From Delphinus delphis (taxonomy: Eukaryota > Chordata > Mammalia > Artiodactyla > Delphinidae): a stretch of 64,000 bases of DNA. The DNA is taken from assembly GCF_949987515.2 (NCBI RefSeq), contig NC_082695.1, positions 84,551,104 through 84,615,103 on the forward strand. The letters run 5' to 3'. Each line of letters starts with the position of its first letter. The stretch's first letter is position 1. Below are positions 1 to 11,330 of the stretch, one piece after another. The notes under the pieces were generated by a model that searched no databases, had not been told where the DNA came from, and saw nothing but the letters and a program-made list of their open reading frames with translations. The translations under genes and the position numbers were made by a program.

Positions 1-545
1 AAATAACGCAATCCGGTGGCACATACATACGACGGGATAGTACTCCGCCATAAAAAGAAACGAAATTGAGTTATTTGTAGTGAGGTGGATGGACCTAGAG
101 TCTGTCATACAGAGTGAAGTAAGTCAGAAAGGGAAAAACAAATACCGTATGTTAACGCATATATATGGAATCTAAAAAAAAAAAAAATGGTACTGATGAA
201 TCTAGTTGCAGGGCAGCAATAAAGATGTAGACATGCAGAATGCACTTGAGGACACGGGGTGGGAGGGGGAAGCTGGGACTAAGTGAGAGTAGCATGGACA
301 TGTATACACTACCGAATGCAAAATAGCTAGCTAGTGGGAAGCAGCCGCAGAGCACAGGGAGATCAGCTCGGTGCTCTGTGATGACCGAGAGGGGTGGGAT
401 AGGGAGGGTGGGAGGGACGCTCAAGAGGGAGGGGATATGGGGACACGTGTATGCATATGGCTGGTTCACTTTGGTGTGCAACAGAAACTCACACAGTATT
501 GTGAAGCAATTATACTCCAATAAAGGTCTACTAAAAAAAAGAAAA
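1..545 (+). mobile_element. L1 (LINE-1) 3' end, cut by the left window edge
   Basis: It holds the L1 3' UTR landmarks in order: GGACCTAGAGTCTGTCATAC, GTGAAGTAAGTCAGAAAGGG, and near the end GCAATTATACTCCAATAAAG followed by an A-rich tail. The segment GGGAAGCAGCCGCA...GATCAGCTCGGTGCTCTGTG is nearly identical to the copy at 48958-49190, so both belong to one relatively young L1 subfamily. ORF2 is not visible here. The copy is non-coding. Confidence 0.85.
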
Positions 546-739
546 AGTGGTGCTCTGGCTGTCCAGTACAATACGCGACACCACGCTCACCTGTAAACCC
601 TCCGACCTGCCCCGTCCTTCTTGCCCCATGAGACCCTCCTCTCCTGGCCTGTTCCCTCCCGCCTCTGCTCTGTCTGCACTCTCTCCTTGGCGATGTCCCA
701 TTTTGTGGCTTGAAGCACCATTTTCACAAGGAGGATTCT

Positions 740-1470
740 CAAATCTGAATCACCAAAAGCTTCTTCCCGGCGCTCCAGGTCCATGCCTCCATCTGCATCC
801 TCAGCATTTCCACCTGAGGCGCTGATCATCATTTTTAACCTCAGCACAGCTAAAGCCGAGCCACTGATTCCCATCTTATCGCCACCCCTACTCCCACCGG
901 ATTAGCTCCTCCCACAAGCTGACCCTGCTTCTCATCTGATCTCTCTCGGCCTCCTCCGAGCTGCCACCATCGTTCGACTGGATGGTTGCAACAGCCTGTC
1001 TCCATGTGCGGCCAGGGAGCCTGGTTAAAATGTAAGAGGCTCACGGCGCCTCTGGCTGCTGCTCCCCTGGCAAAGCGAGGGACATCCAAACCTCTGATGG
1101 TTTCCACCACGAACACGGGAAGAGCTAAGCCTCCTGCAGGAACCTGCGAGGTCTTCCCTGACGAGACACCGCAAGCCTCTAACTTCAGTCCTTATCCCCG
1201 CCTCGTCCTTACTTGGACACCTCCCCACCCTACCCCCAGCTCTCTCCTGCCCCTCTCTCCCTGTGGCTCCTTTCTGTGTCTGGACTTTCTGGTTACAAGG
1301 GTCTCTTCTGGGCTCACCTGGCTGCATCCTCTCACCACTCGGATCTCAGCTCAAAAGTTACCCACTCGGACGGCCCCTAAACCTCCCCAAATTACTGTCT
1401 AAAGCATTGCTCGACCTCTCCTCCGAACACCCTTCCTACTTTGGGGGAGTCTCAAGACGTCTGCTTTGAG
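740..1470 (+). mobile_element. L2 (LINE-2) fragment, diverged
   Basis: Weak but ordered similarity to the L2 3' region: CATTTCCACCTGAGGCGCTG, then GACTGGATGGTTGCAACAGC, then GGATCTCAGCTCAAAAGTTA. It is pyrimidine-rich. Open frames on both strands here are by-products of the composition. Boundaries are approximate. Confidence 0.4.
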
Positions 1471-3015
1471 GCTGAGGGCAGGGGACCGAGCAGCTCTCTC
1501 TACTGTCCCCCGGGAGCTGGAGGGGCCCACGCTGAGGGGTCAGAGGTTGGCGGGGGCTGCATGAAGCTGAATGTCAAGGACGGGGAGAGGCGGGGAGAGG
1601 CTGGGAGAGGAGGCACATAGTCGCTTCTACGACGGGGTCTTGGCCGCGCCTGCCTCTCGCTCCTGACCTCCCCGCAGCGGATTCTGTAAGCAGCCTGACA
1701 CACTGCCAAAGCTCCTTTTCCATGTCAGTTGATGGATCTGTGTTGTTTGCTACCAAGGACTGGTTCGTACCTACCATTACCCAGGATTATCTTATTTCTG
1801 TGTTTTTTACTTTTTTACTATCCCTCTCGCCGTCTGAAAGGTAAGCTTGTCTTCAGCAGTGTGATCCTGATACACGGTAGGGTCTCAAATCCTTGTCAAC
1901 TGGTTGGTTGGGATGAGTCTACAGCACTTATGGACAGAAATATTTGTCGCTTCATCCGCTCTCCTTGTAGCCCCTAAGATGCTTGTGTAGATTTTAAAAA
2001 GAAAGACACAATTTATATTTAAATTCTGGAGAAAGTAAGATTTTTAAAAAGTTTGGAAATGATTTTGAGATGGTAGAGAAACTAATGCCAAGACCAAAAG
2101 CTACATATTTCTGATTCATCCATTTGAATCCAGGCCAGAAGCACCTAAAATGAACTAGACATCTGGGAGCTGGGAAATGATCTCACATCTTACAAGTGAG
2201 AGCCATTCAGCAATTTGTCCACGTGGTAATGCTCCCAGTCGCCGTCACACACTGAGTGGCATCTGGGGAAGATCAGGACCGGGTTGGCAGCGAGCCTCCT
2301 ATGCATCCAATGACTGAATGTACCGGGCACCCTGGTCCTGTGAGCCCCCTCCTTCAGGCTTTCCCAGGACTTTCCATATTGGTGCTTACCCAGACCAGCA
2401 GGTTTGGAAGCACCCCCTTTCCTAAGGACGCTTCAATCAGGTGAAGTACATTGCCTACAGGAGACGAACTGGAAATAAGAATGACGGAGACCAATTAAAC
2501 TCAAGGCTGCATGACTTGGGACAATACTCAGCTCTCTTACCAGAACCACAGAGAACCAATTAACGCAGCACAAAGCCATGGTCAGTGTGAGTAAAAAGCT
2601 ACTTGAGAACGTGAATGAAAGGACCAGAGCTTATGCAGTTCTCCTGACTTTGCGGCACTTTCTAACAGAAGTGGTTAAGTTTTTTATGTCACGAATTCCC
2701 TCGAGGGAATATAATGGATGCTCTAGACCCTCGTTCCTGAAAAGTGTGCCGACGGAACAACCCTGATGGACACTTCACACGATGTAAGTGCCTTCATGGT
2801 GCATCTGAAGCAGATTCCTGGGGTCCCCTCAGAGCCAGTTTAAGAAGCTGAGCCCCAGTTTCACCAACATTAAAAGGGTCTGAAGGAGGTGGCAGGGGAG
2901 GAAGGTGGTAGGGAAGGATCAGTCTAAGATTTGGGAAATGAAGGTGCAAGAATCAGAGCAGCTCGGGGGTCAGGAAACGTCACCTCCCATCCTCAGTCTG
3001 CCCAACACATGCAGT
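1471..3015. other. unassigned intergenic sequence
   Basis: I recognise no gene, RNA or repeat family here. Open frames are short, lack splice-site context and resemble no known protein. Confidence 0.4.
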
Positions 3016-3017
3016 GG

Positions 3018-3130
3018 GGCCCTGGAGGGACCACCTCACTTTTCTGCACTTTGCCTTTTTCACCTGTAAAATGACAGCAGTTGGGATGGCTGATTCCAAG
3101 ATCCCTTCCAGCTCCCACATCCAATGACAC
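3018..3130 (+). mobile_element. MIR-type SINE fragment
   Basis: TTTTTCACCTGTAAAATGAC followed by GATCCCTTCCAGCTCCCACA corresponds to the core and 3' end of MIR3-like elements. It is old and diverged. Confidence 0.55.
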
Positions 3131-4464
3131 GCTACAGTCCTGGCTGAAACTTTCCTCTCTGTCAAGCCATCATCACGTTGACAGAGTTCTCTAGGAACAA
3201 ACAAACAAACAAAAAATCGCTACAGTCTCCTACCCTTTTAGGAAAAAAAAATATTCCAAAAATAAGGTGTTCCCTTAAATAGAGATCTGCCTATCTCGGT
3301 AGGTAGCTGGGAGTTGTCACTTGAGAATAAATGTGAAAGAGTCAGTCAAGAAGCTTCATAAATATTCCCGGCTCCGGCTCCTACCACCTCCGTAGAGCTC
3401 TGCGAAGCGCTCATGACAACAGTGAGCGCCAGCGGGTCTGTCCCCTTCCAGGGGGGAGATCATTGCAGGACCACCGATTGTGCTACTTGGAATTAAGCGG
3501 CGTCGGCAACTTCAACAAGATGTTGGCCTAAATTCCAACTTGCCTTAAAAACTTCATGTAAGTTGAAACACGAAGCTCCCCAGCTCATGCGGCACCCCTG
3601 AAAGATGGTTCAAGCCACACATGGTGACCAGGGCTGAGAACCTCTATGCAGAAGCTGCCGGCATTAACTATGATCTGTAGAATGTCTCCTTGCCCCGAGG
3701 GAAGGGTGCCCCTAAAGTTACTTTTCCTGAGGGCTAACGTGGCAGAGATTTTCTCATCCGTGGAAAAGTCTGCACTGATGTTTTAGGCAGCCAGGCAGTT
3801 CATACAAGCTAAGTGTGAAAATGCTTTTCGAGAATCTCTCTTTTCATTTGGCACGTTTGAGGAAAAGAAAAGCCGAAATCCACTGTCATAAGAGTAGAAG
3901 AAAATTCACTGCAAAATTTCCTTATGTCCTGTTTTTCTTCTTTACTGGTGGGTGTTAGCATCAGACCAAGGGTCTAATGATCTCATCTTCCAGGGGCTTG
4001 CAATTCTAAGTTCGTGGCACCTCCCTTACCCAGATCTCATCTCACTTCAGGGCTGGTAAGTAGCACAGATCCCTCTTCCCATCACTTGGTTTTATTTCCT
4101 AGAGACAGTCCCATGGAGCTGGTTGCTCAAAAAACAATCATTTGTTTCAGGGCTATTAAGGAGTTTCCATTAAAAGAAATGGACCAAGGCAGGCATCACT
4201 TTTCTAGGGTGAAAGGAGAAATTGTCATGAGAGGCAGCCACGGTGGAGCCGGTGGGCAGGGGGAGGCGCGATCGTCCTCCCGGCTGCCTGCAAGGTCAGG
4301 GCGTGCTGGCCTGGGATGCCCTGCATCTTGGTCCCGCCTAGTCAGTGCAAATCAAGCGGAACCGCCCCCCCCTCCCCCTCCAGCCTGGCCAGGTCCCTCC
4401 CTCACTCTGAGGCCGTGCGACTCTGCTAACGGAGTGATGAATTCTTCGGACAACATCGATTTGG
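3131..4464. other. unassigned intergenic sequence, CpG-richer toward 4250-4780
   Basis: No gene or repeat was recognised with confidence. An open frame from 4014 to 4658 runs through a GC-rich block and into an antisense L2 piece. It has no recognisable domain and is not called. The block around 4250-4780 has more CG dinucleotides than its surroundings by eye; this was not counted. Confidence 0.35.
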
Positions 4465-4600
4465 CGCCGGTGGGTCAGTATTGTGCTGGGCACCGGAGAC
4501 CTAGAAACACTCTAGACACACAGTTCCTGCTGCGTCCGGTGGAAGGAGATGGACAATTAAGACGTAAGCAAATGAAGAACGAGATCGCATCAGCGAAGGA
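4465..4600 (-). mobile_element. L2 3' fragment, antisense
   Basis: GTATTGTGCTGGGCACCGGA, then ACACAGTTCCTGCTGCGTCC, then GGAGATGGACAATTAAGACG follow the reverse complement of the L2 3' end (the common 'gtgctgggcac... cagtccctg...gacaatta' pattern). It is diverged. Confidence 0.5.
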
Positions 4601-5059
4601 CGGTTCAGCGGGTCCAGGGGGCTCAGAGCGTCTCGGGGGTGGAGGTGGCCGCCTGTAGACTACGTGTCCAGGGCCCCTCTCCGTGGACGTGCTCTTTGTG
4701 CCAGACGCTGCGCGGCCCCCAGAGAGGACCGCGTGTGGAGCTCTGGACTGGAGCCCTAACGCAGGCGTTGGTCCATCTCTCGCCTCCACCCCCAAAATGC
4801 AACCTGGCAAAACCATGAGGTTCAGAAAGTGAGACTCAACAACGCTGCCCGCACCTTGTCAAAGTGATGGAGTAGGTGGTCCTCGTTAATGCCTGTGGTC
4901 GCAGGTAATGTTAATAACTCCCCCCGAGCTGCACACAGCCCCCCAAATGGACCAATTTCGATTGTAAACTGTCAGCTCATTCTAAATATGGTGCGCCTCG
5001 CCTGGGCCTGTCTCTGCCCTCATCGACACCTGCCCTCCAGATGGGACCTCGGAGAGGAT

Positions 5060-5515
5060 CTGAGTCCACCTCTTGGCTACTGTGAACAGTGCTGCCGGGA
5101 AGACTGGAGATCTAGTATCTCTTCAAGGTCCTGGTTTCAGTTCTTTTGGATCAATACCCAGAAGTGGGACTGCCGGATCATATGATAGTTCTAGGTACAA
5201 CTAGAAGTTGAGAGGAAGTATGGTTCCACTTATATGAGGTTTAAAATAGTCAAATTCATAGAACCAAAGAGTAGAACAGTGGCTGCCAGGGGCTGGGGGA
5301 GGGGCAACCGGAGCTGCTAATCAAGGGCATTAAAGTCTCAGTGAAGCAAGATGAGTAAGTTCTAGGGACCGGGGAAACCACACTGTGGCTACATCCGTCT
5401 GCAGTAACCCCAACGTACCTCGGTCTACAGCAGTGCGTGGCCCGCTTCAAATCTGTTAAGAGGGCAGATCCCACATTATGTTCTTACCACAATGAAATGA
5501 AATTTAAAAATAAAA
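5060..5515 (+). mobile_element. L1 3' end with inverted 5' part (probable twin priming)
   Basis: 5060 to about 5200 is antisense L1 3' UTR (TTTTGGATCAATACCCAGAA, GGATCATATGATAGTTCT). From about 5215 the neighbouring piece of the same 3' UTR runs in sense (CCACTTATATGAGG, AGTGGCTGCCAGGGGCTGGG) and ends in an A-rich tail near 5515. An inverted segment joined to an adjacent sense segment is the usual product of twin priming. Confidence 0.6.
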
Positions 5516-5797
5516 AAGAAAGGACTTGACAACTAATTCACACAGAAGTGTTAGTACTGGTAATGGCAAAGCGGTTCACCACTTAGATGCATCTGTATTA
5601 ACACTAGGATAGGGTTTCAGGCAGGGGGTGCAGCTTCCTGGCACTCCTTGAAACACCCTGTGACAACACTCCCCTTTCGCCTGCAGAAGGATGTCCCCAG
5701 CACAGAGACCCACTCAAGAAACCATCATCCCTGCTGACATAGAGGCCCCGTTACAGTCCTTTCAAAGGGAATTTAACCAAAGCCACCAGCAGGTTGA

Positions 5798-5800
<3 letters not shown>
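5516..5800. other. unassigned intergenic sequence
   Basis: Nothing recognised. Confidence 0.4.

Positions 5801-5849
<49 letters not shown>
5801..5849 (+). repeat. (TG)n microsatellite
   Basis: An uninterrupted TG dinucleotide run of about 24 units. The C/V-repeat open frame across it is an artefact of the repeat. Confidence 0.98.
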
Positions 5850-5850
<1 letters not shown>

Positions 5851-6975
5851 AGTCAGCTAGTCGGCAGGTCAGCGATGTCTACCAACCACCCATTGGGACG
5901 CGAACGTCACCAGCAAGGGTGCTGACAAGTGGCGCTAACATGGAACCCACCCAAATTCACGGTCAAAAAGCACAGTGAGCGTCCACGCTGCACCTGCATT
6001 CTGGAATGTAACGTGTGTTCCATACACTGTAAAACACCTGACTAATTTATTTATCTTTCTTCTAAGAGCAATTCTAAGGGAGCAAAACAAGTTAGAAGGC
6101 AGAGGGCTTGGGTCTGGAGGTAATTTATTCAGACTTCATAACTCTCTAAGGATAATAAAAGGCAGTAAATCCTAAACTAAACAGAGTCAGCGGCAGGGAG
6201 CCGCTCAAAATTTATTCTATTCTAGATTAGCAACGATTAAATCATACCGTGAATTATTTTAAAATGCAGTGATTTTCAGTACTGCATGCGCTGCAAACGT
6301 TCAGTTTTCTTCTTCAGCTTTAAACAAAGGACACAATCCCTTCATTTCTTTCGACAATAGTTCTTAGATGTTTCTTCGCCGACACAGCTGAGAAAGAGCT
6401 TTCTCGGCTGAAATACAACTTCTGCATCCATAAAGCAAGTAAATTTGTTCTCTATTACATATAACTATAACGCATGAGAATGAACATGATTTTGCAAGCT
6501 AGGAACTTTCCGTGAATTTTACAAGGGCATTGGAACTTTCCATGAATTTAGTGAGAATTTAAAGAGCCATCTGCATAGACAAAGCTGAGAGATTAATTAC
6601 TGAATGTAGAGCAAACTAGAGAGGTGGGGTGCCCCCACCTCCCGGGTTTCCCCTTCACCCCCAACGTCTCTGAGGGCTGATACCATCCTCCAGGAAAGGC
6701 CTAAGAGGAGGAAAGCAGGGAGCCTTGGGTCCTGACAGTCAGTCCGGGATGGAGCTGGACTAGAACAGGCTCTGAGACCAAGGGGCAAGGCAGATGAGCA
6801 GACAGCATTGGTCCTGCCCCTGTGGCTCCCCTCCCCAAGCCCCTCCCCAAGGATTTCGTCTTTTCAGGGTGCTAGTGAAGTGGAGAGCCTTTTGCATCCA
6901 GCACAGCTCCAAATGTAGGTTCCCAGTAAGTATTCATGGAATTGAATGCATTTCCATTTGAGAAATATACAGCGA
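5850..6975. other. unassigned intergenic sequence, AT-rich
   Basis: No gene or repeat recognised. A short local duplication is visible: GGAACTTTCCGTGAATTT near 6502 and GGAACTTTCCATGAATTT near 6531. Confidence 0.4.
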
Positions 6976-6978
6976 AGA

Positions 6979-7545
6979 GGTAGCACTATTTACAATAGCC
7001 AGGACATGGAAGCAACCTAAATGTCCATCAACAGAGGAATAGATAAAGAAGATGTGGTACATATATACAATGGAATATACTTCAGCTATAAAAAGGAACG
7101 AAATTGGGTCATTTGCAGAGACGTGGAGGGACCTAGAGACTGTCATACAGAGTGAAGTAAGTCAGAAAGAGAAAAACAAATATCGTATATTAACGCATAT
7201 ATGTGGAATCTAGAAAAATGATACAGATGATCTTATTTGCAAAGCAGAAATAGAGACACAGACGGAGAGAACAAATGTATGGATACCAAGTGGGGAAAGG
7301 GGAGGTGGGATGAATTGGGAGATTGGGATTGACATATATACACTCTTGATACTATGTATAAAACAGATAACTAATGAGAACCTGCTGTATAGCTCAGGGA
7401 ACTCTACTCACTGCTCTGTGGTGACCTAAATGGGAAGGAAATCCAAAAGAGAGGGGATATATGTGTACGGAGAGCTGATTCACTTTGCTGTACAGCAGAA
7501 ACTAACACAACATTGTAAAGCAACTATACTCCAATAAAAATGAAG
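6979..7545 (+). mobile_element. L1 3' end (truncated copy)
   Basis: It begins in the 3' UTR at GCACTATTTACAATAGCCAG. It continues through GATGTGGTACATATATACAA, CAGAGTGAAGTAAGTCAGAA and GAACCTGCTGTATAGCTCAG, and ends CAACTATACTCCAATAAAAA. The internal section differs from the copies at 1-545 and 48958-49190, so it is a different L1 subfamily. It is 5'-truncated and non-coding. Confidence 0.9.
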
Positions 7546-8686
7546 AGCTGAGAATTCTCCAAAGGTCTTTGTGCTATCAATTAAAACAACGTATAAATGC
7601 TGAGTGAAGCTCATGTTGGCCCGTCCCTGTGAGACACGAGACAGGCACTTACACGTGAGGCCATGTGCATGCATTTTGGAACATTCAGCTCCGACACACA
7701 GGCCTTGGGTGCCCCACTGCCTTCTTCCTTTCCCAGGGCACAGGGGCCCCCAGACCCCACCCTCCAAAGCTGCACATTCAGCGACCCACCCCTACTCCAC
7801 ACCACTTACTTCAGCCCTAATTTATGGCAATTAGGGCAATAACATTCTATTTATATCAGAACCCTCAGGAAATCTCTACAGTGTTTTTTATATATTTAAG
7901 TTAATATATAGTAAAATTACATAGTTCGTATTTTAGAATATGAGATTAGTCATTCCCGACAAATCTTTGCCTCCTTTTCTATAAAGTCCCAAAGTAAAGA
8001 CCCCTCCTCTCAGTACTGCTCCCAGGTAGATGCCTGGACCCAGCCGGTCCCCACCTGCCTGTGATAGTAGAGACTTGGGACCCAAAGCAAGAGCAGCAGG
8101 TACTTAACAAGGTCATCGTCCTGGGTTTGCTACACATTACAGCTCAGGGTGGCCCTGAGGCAGACCCCTCGGTGGGAGGATGTGACAGGAAGCGTATGGA
8201 CCATGCCATTTCCCTCAGGTTGTCTTAAACATTTCCTATGTCCAAAAGCACATACTAAGGAAAGTATCTTAGGTGGTATATAACATACTAGAAGAGAGTT
8301 TTCACAGAAAGTTGGATAACTATACATCTGAAATGGCTTAAATACACTCCTTCTTAAAGACAGGAAGTTGACTAGATGGTTGATTAGAATAACTCCCCAC
8401 AGTAATACATATAAACCACTTCAAACAGAAGCATCCTGTGTTCTCTAAATGCCCCACAAGTAAGAATCTGTGTGCTTTCCTTATCAGCTTCTGTGGGAAG
8501 CCTGTAAGTTCTGTCACTAGTAAGACAAGTAATAGAAGTGGTAATATTTACTAGTAGTAGAAGTTCTACTTCTAATCTCCAAGTGTTTCTAAACTTTTGT
8601 GAAGGTCATAGGCCTTGCTGAGAATCTTCTGAAAGTCACAGACATCCTCCTCAGTGTGGTGGACTGATGTACATATGTATTTTGAT
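7546..8686. other. unassigned intergenic sequence
   Basis: No gene or confident repeat. A few stretches near 7860-8000 resemble old LINE sequence but could not be placed. Confidence 0.35.
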
Positions 8687-8702
8687 TAAATAAATACAAA
8701 TA

Positions 8703-8910
8703 GGGCTTCCCTGGTGGCGCAGTGGTTGAGGGTCCGCCTGCCGATGCAGGGGACGCGGGTTCGTGCCCCGGTCTGGGAAGATCCCACATGCCGCGGAGCA
8801 GCTGGGCCCGTGAGCCATGGCCGCTGAGCCTGCGCGTCCGGAGCCTGTGCTCCGCGACGGGAGAGGCCACAGCAGTGAGAGGCCCGCGTACCGCAAAATA
8901 ATAATAATAA
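8703..8910 (+). mobile_element. CHR-2-type tRNA-derived SINE
   Basis: It starts GGGCTTCCCTGGTGGCGCAG, carries the B-box-like GGTTCGTGCC, and ends GAGGCCCGCGTACCGC plus an (AAT)n tail. It is flanked by a 16-base target-site duplication, TAAATAAATACAAATA, at 8687-8702 and 8911-8926. This form points to a cetacean genome. Confidence 0.96.
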
Positions 8911-8963
8911 TAAATAAATACAAATAAATATTCATAGCCTGATTATAAAATATAAATAATGAT

Positions 8964-9383
8964 CGTTATGGGTTGTACTGTGTCCTCTCAAAATTCACAT
9001 GTTGAAGTCTAATTACCCAGTCCCGCAGAATGTGACCTTGTGCAGAGAGAGGGTCTTTAAAGAGGTGATCAAGTTAAAGTGAGGTCTAGAGTACAGGCCC
9101 TAATCCAACATGACTGACGTCCTTATAAAACAAGGGAAATTTGGACACACACACAGACAGAGGGAAGACCGATTACAGACGCACAGGGAGAAGATGGTCA
9201 TCCACAAGCCAAGGAGAAAGGCCTGGAATGGATGTTTCCCTCGCAGCTCTCAGAAGGAACCAACGCTGCCAGAACCTTGATTTTGGACTTCTGGACCCCA
9301 GAACTGTGAGACAATAAATCTCTGTTGTTGAGGCTGCCCAGTCTGTGGTACTCTGTAGGACAGCCTTAGCAAACCGATACAAC
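8964..9383 (+). mobile_element. solo LTR of MaLR type (MST/MLT1-like)
   Basis: Characteristic order: TTCACATGTTGAAGTCTAAT, GGTCTTTAAAGAGGTGATCA, CTGACGTCCTTATAAAACAA, TTGATTTTGGACTTCTGGAC, AACTGTGAGACAATAAATCT, ending in AGCAAACCGATACAA. No internal retroviral coding sequence is attached. It is old and diverged. Confidence 0.75.
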
Positions 9384-9800
9384 AATTTTGTGAAATTCTT
9401 TCATGTTAATATGTGTACCTATAATTCGTTTTCCCTGCTGTCTGAACATACCAGAATTTATTTGTCCATTCTGTTCCTGGTGGATTGGTTCCAGAGTTTT
9501 GCAGTGTTGAATGATACTGCTATGAACGTAGTAATGCATGCTTCCCAGTGGGTAAGTACAAGAAAATGCCCAGGACGGGAACTGCTGGATCAAAAGGTAT
9601 ATGTTTCTCTTCTGCAGATTGTTTGGAAAGTGGATGGACCAATTTTCACACCCACCACTAGTGTATAAAGGGCTCCCTCTGCTCCTCAAACTTGCCGAAA
9701 CTTAATATCATCAGTTTTTCACTCTTACCAACCTGCCTGGTGCCAAATTGTATCTCATTAGATGGACAGAGAGACAGCTCCATTAACTGACTTACATTTA
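9384..9800 (-). mobile_element. L1 3' UTR fragment, antisense, old
   Basis: GAACTGCTGGATCAAAAGGT, GATTGTTTGGAAAGTGGATG and CACCCACCACTAGTGTATAA match the reverse complement of the L1 3' UTR pattern found repeatedly in mammalian genomes. It directly abuts the LTR at 8964-9383. Confidence 0.7.
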
Positions 9801-10319
9801 GTTATTATCTTCATCGTTCTTTATGACTTTTATATACTGATTTCTCAACTCATAAAAAAATCCTGTAGTATGATTTGATGTTAATATCTTCTATCTCAAA
9901 AGCCGTCAGTTTATGAGATGGGCATAGTTCCAAATGAGACAACTTGTTAGCAGCCTTCCCAACACTGACCACTCTCACTGACTCCCCAGAATGTTCATCT
10001 CCAAGCAAAATTATATGTTCAGGGTGGTCGTCACAATTATAAGACGCAGGCCTGAGCTAGAGAGTTTGTGGAAAACAAGTGCTATGCTGATGTAGTGAGT
10101 GTCAATTCACATTTATGGCTATAATTTTTGGTTATTTTATAACTTGGTATAGTAAGGGTTTGGGGTTTTTTTTGTTTTTCATTTTTGATGATGATAAAGT
10201 AAAACTTCTGCATAAATAATTGGAAAGAGACAGAGAGCATACAGAAAATATACATATAAACCTATAATCACACCACTAGAGAAAATGGCTTTTAAAATCC
10301 AGGTGTACACTGCAGTTGA
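9801..10319. other. unassigned intergenic sequence, AT-rich
   Basis: Nothing certain. The TTTTCATTTTTGATGATGAT stretch near 10175 could be LINE-derived. Confidence 0.3.
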
Positions 10320-10762
10320 TAATCTCCAAAGTGGCTGCTATCAATTCCTTTTCATCGTGAGGTGCATTCCCCGACCCCGACCCCTTGAACCTGGCCTCGT
10401 GACCCGTGCCGACCAATGAATGGGCAGAGGCAATGCTGCGCCAGCTTCGGGTCTAGCCTTTAAGAGATCTGGCAGTCTCTGCCTTTTCCCCCAGAGACAA
10501 GGGTCCACCATGGAAAAACCCCCAACCGCCCTGGGCCTCCTACATGTTGAGGAGCCTCAGCCAGCCACATGGAGAGGCCACGTGGAGGAGGGTGACAGCT
10601 TCTGGGACCCAACCCCCAGCTGGACACAGTCCAGTGAGGGACCCCACCCCAGACACAGCTAAGTCTGCCCAAGCTGCAGAACCATGAGAAATAACAAGTC
10701 GTGGTCATTCAAAGCTGCCGCATTTCTGCGGATTGTCACACAGCAACAGACGGCCAAGACGT
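10320..10762 (+). mobile_element. LTR of MaLR type (MLT1-like), diverged
   Basis: It has the MLT1 arrangement: AATGAATGGGCAGAGGCAAT, GCCTTTAAGAGATCTGGCAG, AGCTGCAGAACCATGAGAAA, and a terminal part reading TTGTCACACAGCAACAGACG. An open frame in it is incidental. No internal retroviral region is seen. Confidence 0.6.
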
Positions 10763-10959
10763 CACCCTCACATGTGTTCCCCGTACCCGCGAGTGTGTGC
10801 CTTTGTGCACATGCAGGAGCTGTGCTATAGTCTGCTTGTGTCTCTCAGAAGCATTTTTCGTTTTCACTAATTATCCATATTCTTCTCTCCTGTGACATTT
10901 TCAGTGGCTCCACTGAAAATGGAGGTCTCCTCGTGTGGCCACATCCTACTTCACGGGAT

Positions 10960-11330
10960 GATTCTGGGCAAGTGGGTAGTTAGTTCCACACTGTCACACT
11001 ACGCCTGCCATCTAGTGAGTGTTCCTATACACAGATCTGTGCACAAATATTCCACCACATCCTCTGGATGAATTCTGGACACGTAATTAGAGCCTCCAAG
11101 GGTTAAACATTTTTGATGGCTCTGGTCAAATTACCTTGAACAAAAATTGCCCCAATTCCTCTGCCTCCAGCTGTGGACAAAGATGCTCGTCTCCACACCT
11201 GTGAGCTAACGATGCCACGTGCTTTTCAAATTAGCCTCTTTTGATGGTGGATGAGAAATGGTCTCTGGTTGTTGTTTCAGTTTGCCCTTCATTAGTAGAG
11301 GGTTAGAACTTTCTTCGTGAGGGTGAGATG
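10960..11330 (-). mobile_element. L1 3' UTR fragment, antisense, old
   Basis: GATGGTGGATGAGAAATGGT, CTCTGGTTGTTGTTTCAGTT and CCCTTCATTAGTAGAGGGTT correspond to the reverse complement of the old L1 3' UTR ('gggtgagaaatggtatctcattgttgtttt...'). Boundaries are approximate. Confidence 0.55.

Noticed and set aside
3540..3740. Protein-like stretch (for example VTRAENLYAEAAGINYDL) suggesting a processed pseudogene
   Set aside because: Only about 30 codons are open, I could not place it in any family, and there is no poly(A) tail or duplication.
4014..4658. 214-codon open frame on the plus strand
   Set aside because: It crosses a GC-rich block and an antisense L2 remnant, has proline/serine/glycine-rich low-complexity text and no recognisable domain.
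5691..5978. Open frame containing a long alternating C/V repeat
   Set aside because: It is the translation of the (TG)n microsatellite.
8703..8800. tRNA-like 5' end of the CHR SINEs as possible tRNA genes
   Set aside because: They lack a proper cloverleaf and end in the SINE body; they are retroposons, not tRNA genes.
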